A stretch of 5,832 bases of DNA, from contig CACZQQ010000143.1 in NCBI GenBank assembly GCA_902783355.1, forward strand, positions 1-5,832, read 5' to 3'. The notes below the pieces were generated by a model, which did not search any database, was not told where the DNA came from, and saw only the letters and a list, made by a program, of their open reading frames with translations. Made by a program: the position numbers and the translations under genes. The stretch is from an uncultured bacterium. GTDB taxonomy: Bacteria; Verrucomicrobiota; Lentisphaeria; Oligosphaerales; Oligosphaeraceae. Numbering within the stretch: position 1 is the stretch's first letter; each line of letters begins with the position of its first letter. Below are positions 1-5,832 of this stretch, in pieces.

Positions 1-445
<445 letters not shown>

Positions 446-521
446 CTAAAATGGAACGGATTGTCCGTGACAAAAACCGCCTGGGCATGGCGCCCCTCAA
501 AGAAAGGCAGTCCTTGTTTAT

Positions 522-538
522 TGCAATCCCTGTGCCAA
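522..538 (-). promoter_or_regulatory. Sigma-54 (-24/-12) promoter for gdhA
   Basis: Read on the minus strand, bases 538-522 are TTGGCACAGGGATTGCA. This matches the sigma-54 consensus YTGGCAC-N5-TTGCW at all the strongly conserved positions, including GG at -24 and GC at -12 with the required spacing. Counting 12 bases on from the C of TTGC (523) puts the transcription start near 511, giving gdhA a leader of about 78 nt with a Shine-Dalgarno sequence at 447-443. The promoter faces gdhA and lies next to a gene for a sigma-54 activator, which strengthens the call. No start has been mapped. Confidence 0.75.
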
Positions 539-581
539 GCCGACACGGCAGCCCAGAATATGTGTGCTACATTATCGCGGA

Positions 582-596
582 TTACAGATTTTGTAA
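582..596. promoter_or_regulatory. Candidate upstream activator (enhancer) site, TTACA-N5-TGTAA dyad
   Basis: Perfect inverted repeat TTACA (582-586) GATTT TGTAA (592-596), centred at 589. The centre is about 78 bp upstream of the predicted gdhA start (511) and about 88 bp upstream of the predicted plus-strand sigma-54 start (677), within the usual range for bacterial enhancer sites. Further TACATT copies lie at 568-573 and 614-619, and a looser outer pair GTGCT (564-568) / AGCAC (597-601) brackets the dyad. It does not match the NifA TGT-N10-ACA site. Assigning it to the adjacent activator is inference from position and symmetry. Confidence 0.4.
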
Positions 597-649
597 AGCA
601 CGACCGCCCGATTTACATTTCTTCACCTGCCGGACGCGCCTTTTTCCGT

Positions 650-666
650 CTGGCACAGAAGTTGCC
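650..666 (+). promoter_or_regulatory. Second -24/-12 element, before the activator gene
   Basis: Bases 650-666 read CTGGCACAGAAGTTGCC: TGGCAC-N5-TTGC with correct spacing, differing from full consensus only at weaker positions (A after TGGCAC, and C instead of A/T at the end). It shares the core TGGCACAG-N3-TTGC with the gdhA promoter on the other strand. The predicted start, near 677, lies just after the ATG at 673. So either translation begins further in, or the site is used in another way. Bases 651-667 also form the perfect inverted repeat TGGCA-N7-TGCCA, so an operator is an alternative explanation. Confidence 0.5.
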
Positions 667-672
667 AAAGCC

Positions 673-2220
<1,548 letters not shown>

Positions 2221-2248
2221 ACTCGCCGAATCCAACGAGGAGAATCCC

Positions 2249-3790
2249 ATGGGCAAGCAATGGATCGCCATCCTTGACTACGGCTCGCAATACACCCAGC
2301 TCATCGCGCGGCGCATCCGCGAGATGGAGGTCTATTCCGAAATCGTCCGCTGCGACACGACGGCGGCGGAGCTGGCGGCCGACCCGCCGGCGGGCGTCAT
2401 CCTCTCCGGCGGCCCCAACAGCGTCTTCGAGGAGGGCGCGCCGACCGCGGACGCGGCCCTCTTCCGCATGGGCGTCCCCGTGCTGGGCATCTGCTACGGC
2501 ATGCAGCTGATGTCCCACACGCTGGGCGGCCGCGTCGTCCCCGGCACGGAGCGCGAATACGGCAAGATGCCCGTCGAGATCCTGCCGGGCAACCCGCTCT
2601 TCGAGGGGATCCCCTCCACCATCACGGTCTGGATGAGCCACGGCGACCGCGTGGAGGCCATCCCCGCCAACTTCGAGCGGGGCGCCCTCTCCGCCACATG
2701 CCCCTTCGCCGCCATGTTCGACAACGCCAGCCGCCTCTACGCCCTCCAGTTCCACCCGGAGGTCGTCCACACCCAGCACGGCACCGACATCCTCCGCAAC
2801 TTCGTCTTCCGCATCTGCAACTGCGTCCGCGACTGGAAGCTGGACACGTGGGTGGAGGACACCGTCGCGCGGCTGCGCCGGCAGGTCGGCGACGACGAGG
2901 TGGTCCTCGGCCTCTCCGGCGGCGTGGACTCCTCCGTGGTGGCGGTCCTCCTCAACCGCGCCATCGGCAAGCGCCTCCACTGCATCTTCGTGGACAACGG
3001 CCTCCTGCGCTACCGCGAGGCCGAACAGGTGGAGGAGATGTTCAAGAAGAACCTGGGGCTCGATTTGACCGTCGTCCGCGCGGCGGAGCGCTTCTACGCG
3101 GCGCTCAGGGGGCTCGAGAACCCCGAGGAGAAGCGCAAGGCCATCGGCAGGCTCTTCATCGACGTCTTCGCGGAGGAGGCGCGCCGCTTCAAGGACTGCC
3201 GCTATCTCGGCCAGGGCACCATCTATCCGGACGTCATCGAGAGCCGCTCGCCGCGCAAGGGCCCCTCGCAGACCATCAAGAGCCACCACAACGTCGGCGG
3301 CCTCCCGCCAGACCTCAAGTTCGAGCTGGTGGAGCCGCTGAAGGAGCTCTTCAAGGACGAGGTGCGGCAGGTGGGGCGCGTCCTCGGCATGGCGGACGAG
3401 CTGCTGGACCGCCAGCCCTTCCCCGGCCCGGGGCTGGGCGTGCGCGTCGTCGGCGAGGTCACCGCCGAGAAGGTGGCGCTTTTGCAGCAGGCGGACCTGC
3501 GCGTGCAGGAAGAGATCCGCAGGCTGCCGGACTACAAGGCGATCTGGCAGACCTTCGCCGTCCTGCTGCCCGTGAGGAGCGTCGGCGTCATGGGCGACCA
3601 GCGCACCTACGAATACACCTGCGTCATCCGCAGCGTCAACTCCATCGACGCCATGACCGCCGACTGGACGCGCATCCCCTACGACGTCCTCGCCCGCATG
3701 TCCAACCGCATCATCAACGAGGTGCGCGGCATCAACCGCGTCGTCTACGACATCTCCTCCAAGCCCCCCGCCACCATCGAGTGGGAGTAG
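2249..3790 (+). CDS. guaA: GMP synthase (glutamine-hydrolysing)
   Basis: Converts XMP, ATP and glutamine to GMP, the last step of guanine nucleotide synthesis; cytoplasmic. The complete 513-residue protein is the normal length. The class I glutamine amidotransferase domain (about 5-195) has the nucleophile C82 in GICYGMQ, with H169 and E171 in FHPEV completing the triad. The ATP-pyrophosphatase domain begins around 200 with the P-loop SGGVDSS (223-229). The C-terminal dimerisation/XMP-binding domain contains RQPFPGPGLG and ends with the usual SKPPATIEWE. The ATG at 2249 follows a strong GAGGAG (2237-2242) with a 6-nt spacer. It starts 28 nt after the activator's stop with no terminator between, so co-transcription with the activator is likely. 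That would link a purine gene that consumes glutamine to a nitrogen-type regulator. No guaB is visible next to it and no odd residues were seen. Confidence 0.98.
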   Translation: MGKQWIAILDYGSQYTQLIARRIREMEVYSEIVRCDTTAAELAADPPAGVILSGGPNSVFEEGAPTADAALFRMGVPVLGICYGMQLMSHTLGGRVVPGTEREYGKMPVEILPGNPLFEGIPSTITVWMSHGDRVEAIPANFERGALSATCPFAAMFDNASRLYALQFHPEVVHTQHGTDILRNFVFRICNCVRDWKLDTWVEDTVARLRRQVGDDEVVLGLSGGVDSSVVAVLLNRAIGKRLHCIFVDNGLLRYREAEQVEEMFKKNLGLDLTVVRAAERFYAALRGLENPEEKRKAIGRLFIDVFAEEARRFKDCRYLGQGTIYPDVIESRSPRKGPSQTIKSHHNVGGLPPDLKFELVEPLKELFKDEVRQVGRVLGMADELLDRQPFPGPGLGVRVVGEVTAEKVALLQQADLRVQEEIRRLPDYKAIWQTFAVLLPVRSVGVMGDQRTYEYTCVIRSVNSIDAMTADWTRIPYDVLARMSNRIINEVRGINRVVYDISSKPPATIEWE

Positions 3791-3804
3791 GACAGGAAAG
3801 AGCA

Positions 3805-5058
3805 ATGGAGAAGCGTTTTGCGGCGGAGAATCTGGATGCGGAGAAGCAGGCGGTGGCCGACCGCATGAACCTCGACGAGAGTGCCGTGCCGCCGTGGTCG
3901 ATTCCGCCCATCGTGTCGAAGACGGCGGAAGAGTTCCTGCGGACGGAGCGTCCGCGGCTGCTCAGGCAGTTCGCGGACCTCATCTACGGCGAGATCCCGC
4001 CGCCGCCCGACGAGATGTCCATCAACGTGATGGAGGAGGCGCCGGCCTTCGGCGGCCTGGCGACGCGCCGCGAAATCGCCATCCGATGCGCGCAGAGGGG
4101 CGTGGCGCGGACGCTCAACCTCCTCCTCTACATCCCAAACAAATGCGCAGGCCGCGCCCCCGTCTTCTTCGGGCTCAACTTCAAGGGCAACCACGCGACC
4201 AGCAACGACGCAGGCGTCCGCTTCCACCCGTTTGAACGCTATCCGACGCTCTTCAATTCGCCGCGCTACACCGACAACCGCCTTGAGGCCGACCAGCGCG
4301 GCGCCACGGCCTACCGCTTCTGCTTCGAGGCGTGCCTGAAGCGCGGCTACGCCTGCGCCACGATGTGCTACTGGGACATCCATCCCGACCACCCCTACGG
4401 CTTCAAGGACAGCATCCTGCGGATGTTCTTCGACGAGGCGGCGTGGAACTCGCCGACGCGGCCCTGCGGCGCCATCAGCGCGTGGGCGTGGGGCGTCTCG
4501 CGGGCCCTGGATGCGCTGGAACGCCAGCCGGAGATCGATCCGCGCCGCATGGCGGTCCACGGCCTGTCGCGGCTTGGCAAGACCGCCCTGTGGGCAGGCG
4601 CCAACGATCCGCGCGTTGTTCTTGCAATCTCCTGCTGTTCAGGTACTTGTGGCGCAAAATTAGCGCATCGTTATTATGGCGAGTACTTTGCGTGGATAGA
4701 CCTGTGGAATCCGCATTGGACCGTGCCTGCGTTCCGACAGTTCGTCGGACACGATGCCGCTTTGCCGATCGACCAGCACCAGCTGCTGGCGTGCATCGCG
4801 CCGCGGCCGGCCCTTGTCGCCAGCGCCACGGAGGATGACTACGCCGACCCGAAGGGCGAGTTCCTCGCCACCGTCGCCGCAGGCGGCGCCTACCGCCTCT
4901 TCGGCATGGAGGGCCCCGGCGGCACGGAACTGCCGCCAGCGGGCGAGCCTGTCGGCTGCGAAATGGGATACTATTTGCGCGAAGGCGGCCACGAATGCCT
5001 GCCGGAAAACTGGAACGCCTTCCTTGATTTCGCCGACGCGCGGCTGAAAAACCGATAG
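3805..5058 (+). CDS. Alpha/beta hydrolase, CE15 glucuronoyl-esterase-like
   Basis: 417-residue predicted serine esterase. The nucleophile motif GLSRLGK (253-259, S255) matches the GxSRxGK elbow of CE15 glucuronoyl methylesterases, which cut the ester between lignin alcohols and glucuronoyl groups on xylan. Other family-like segments are LPIDQHQLLACIAPRP, the acidic stretch EDDYADPKGE (343-352) and a C-terminal REGGH with candidate catalytic H396. In fungal enzymes a Glu precedes the SG pair after the nucleophile; here that position is C278, so the acid may come from the 343-352 loop. The N-terminus is polar and has no signal peptide or lipobox, unlike most secreted CE15 enzymes, which suggests a cytoplasmic role on imported oligosaccharides or another ester. 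The ATG at 3805 follows AGGAAAGAG and lies 14 nt after guaA, so they probably share a transcript. Codons 272-312 are unusually AT-rich. The fold is secure; the substrate is not. Confidence 0.75.
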   Translation: MEKRFAAENLDAEKQAVADRMNLDESAVPPWSIPPIVSKTAEEFLRTERPRLLRQFADLIYGEIPPPPDEMSINVMEEAPAFGGLATRREIAIRCAQRGVARTLNLLLYIPNKCAGRAPVFFGLNFKGNHATSNDAGVRFHPFERYPTLFNSPRYTDNRLEADQRGATAYRFCFEACLKRGYACATMCYWDIHPDHPYGFKDSILRMFFDEAAWNSPTRPCGAISAWAWGVSRALDALERQPEIDPRRMAVHGLSRLGKTALWAGANDPRVVLAISCCSGTCGAKLAHRYYGEYFAWIDLWNPHWTVPAFRQFVGHDAALPIDQHQLLACIAPRPALVASATEDDYADPKGEFLATVAAGGAYRLFGMEGPGGTELPPAGEPVGCEMGYYLREGGHECLPENWNAFLDFADARLKNR

Positions 5059-5102
5059 CGGCATCGCGCGCCGCCTGCCACCGGTCGCCGCGCCTCGTCG
5101 GT

Positions 5103-5147
5103 ACGCAAAACGCGCCCGGCGGGAAGTTCCCGTCGGGCGCGTTGCGT
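5103..5147. terminator. Hairpin between convergent genes, probable bidirectional terminator
   Basis: Arms 5109-5125 and 5127-5143 pair along a very GC-rich stem, with one G-T (wobble) position. The inner loop is realistically AAGTT. ACGC (5103-5106) and GCGT (5144-5147) extend the stem past a two-base bulge. It lies between the stop codons of the esterase-like gene (plus) and the hydrogenase (minus). On the minus strand the stem is followed by TTTT, so it resembles an intrinsic terminator better for the hydrogenase transcript. On the plus strand there is no real T-tract. The rest of 5059-5168 shows nothing else I can support. Confidence 0.6.
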
Positions 5148-5168
5148 CTCGCCTATCGCGTCAGAGGC

Positions 5169-5832
5169 CTATTTCTGATGGTAGACGGTGTGGAGCAGGT
5201 GGTGCGACTTCTCGCCGCAGGGGGCGCCCAGATACTCCTTGTAGAGCTTCTGGATGTCGGGGTTCAGGTGGGACATGCGCAGCTTCTTGCCCTCGTCCTC
5301 GGCGTAGAGGCCGGCCATGCGGCGGTCGAGGATGGAGCGGTCGCCGTGCAGGTAGGGCTGGCCGCCGCCGTTGATGCAGCCGCCGGGGCAGGCCATGATC
5401 TCCACGGCCTGGAAGCGGGTGCGGTCGGCGCGCACCATGTCAAGCACCTTGCGCGCGTTGCCGAGGCCGGAGGCGACGGCGACGTTGACGGTCAGGCCGG
5501 GGGCGAGCTCGACCTTGGCTTCCTTCACGCCGTCCAGGCCGCGCACGGCGCGGAAGTTGAGGCGGTCACCGGAGAGGTCCTGGCCGCCCAGCTCGCTGGC
5601 GACGGTGCGCAGGGCCGCCTCGAGGACGCCGCCCGTGACGCCGAAGATGACGCCGGCGCCGGTGGATTCGCCCAGCGGGCTGTCGTAGTCGCTGTCCTCA
5701 AGGGCCGCCAGGTCGATGCCGGCCTCGCGGAGCATGCGGATGAGCTCGCGGGTGGTCACCACGTAGTCCACGTCGCGGACGCCGTTGGGCGCGAATTCGG
5801 GGCGCGCGGCCTCGTACTTCTTCGCCTGGCAG
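5169..5832 (-). CDS. hydA: [FeFe] hydrogenase catalytic subunit with fused small-subunit domain, C-terminal part
   Basis: Reversible H2 production or uptake at the H-cluster; in fermenters it usually reoxidises NADH and ferredoxin, often as part of a bifurcating HydABC/HndABCD complex. The frame is open to the window edge, leaving 221 codons of the C-terminus; the N-terminal ferredoxin-like domains and the TSCCPxW motif lie outside. The first visible residues, CQAKKYE, belong to the second H-cluster motif (MPCxxKxxE; Cys codon 5829-5831). The third motif reads EIMACPGGCINGGGQP, with CPGGC encoded at 5376-5390. Between them PLGESTGAGVIFGVTGG is typical of the family. The last ~40 residues (LNPDIQKLYKEYLGAP... 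SHHLLHTVY) are the iron-hydrogenase small-subunit domain, fused as in HydA/HndD-type enzymes. Stop TAG at 5171-5169. All visible cluster ligands are intact, so it looks functional. It converges with the upstream genes and is a separate transcription unit. The HndD label is equally possible. Confidence 0.95.
   Translation of the reverse strand, partial: CQAKKYEAARPEFAPNGVRDVDYVVTTRELIRMLREAGIDLAALEDSDYDSPLGESTGAGVIFGVTGGVLEAALRTVASELGGQDLSGDRLNFRAVRGLDGVKEAKVELAPGLTVNVAVASGLGNARKVLDMVRADRTRFQAVEIMACPGGCINGGGQPYLHGDRSILDRRMAGLYAEDEGKKLRMSHLNPDIQKLYKEYLGAPCGEKSHHLLHTVYHQK

Noticed and set aside
571..597. Possible sigma-70 promoter on the minus strand for gdhA (TTTACA at 597-592, GATAAT at 576-571)
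   Set aside because: Hexamers are 5/6 matches but the spacer is only 15 bp, and the -35 overlaps the TGTAA arm of the dyad. Much weaker than the sigma-54 site downstream.
451..672. In-frame 74-codon N-terminal extension of the activator from the ATG at 451
   Set aside because: The translated stretch resembles no part of the family, has lower-GC non-coding character, and covers the sigma-54 elements and the dyad. GAF-domain similarity begins shortly after 673.
5059..5168. Small RNA or CRISPR-like repeat in the convergent gap
   Set aside because: There is only one hairpin, without repeated units or a promoter; its position between two stop codons is explained by termination.

Overview
This is a GC-rich bacterial window with tightly packed genes, and one gene runs off each end. 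The gene set is gdhA, a sigma-54 activator, guaA, a carbohydrate-esterase-like hydrolase and an [FeFe]-hydrogenase catalytic subunit. It suggests an anaerobic, fermentative, polysaccharide-using bacterium. A PVC-group lineage (Lentisphaerae/Kiritimatiellae/Verrucomicrobia-like, gut or sediment) is my best guess. That guess rests on gene content and base composition only and is low confidence.

Layout. Bases 1-433 (minus strand) hold the first 144 codons of an NADP-type glutamate dehydrogenase. Bases 434-672 are a lower-GC divergent control region. Bases 673-2220 (plus) encode a GAF / AAA+ / Fis-HTH enhancer-binding protein of the NifA/NtrC type. GMP synthase (guaA, 2249-3790) follows after 28 nt, and an alpha/beta hydrolase resembling CE15 glucuronoyl esterases (3805-5058) follows guaA after 14 nt. 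These three plus-strand genes look like one transcription unit. Bases 5059-5168 are a convergent intergenic gap with a strong hairpin. Bases 5169-5832 (minus) hold the C-terminal part of an [FeFe] hydrogenase with a fused small-subunit domain.

The most interesting part is the divergent region. The minus strand carries an essentially consensus sigma-54 (-24/-12) promoter, TGGCAC-N5-TTGCA, whose predicted start lies about 78 nt before gdhA. The plus strand carries a second TGGCAC-N5-TTGC directly before the regulator's ATG. A perfect dyad, TTACA-N5-TGTAA, lies almost midway between them, at a typical enhancer distance from both. The gene next to these sites is itself a sigma-54 activator. The simplest reading, which is inference, is a local nitrogen/carbon switch: the GAF-domain activator binds the shared dyad, turns on gdhA and also acts on its own promoter. 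The activator's sigma-54 contact loop reads GAFTDA rather than GAFTGA. In NorR an engineered G-to-D change at that position bypasses repression by the GAF domain, so this regulator may have an unusual on/off logic.
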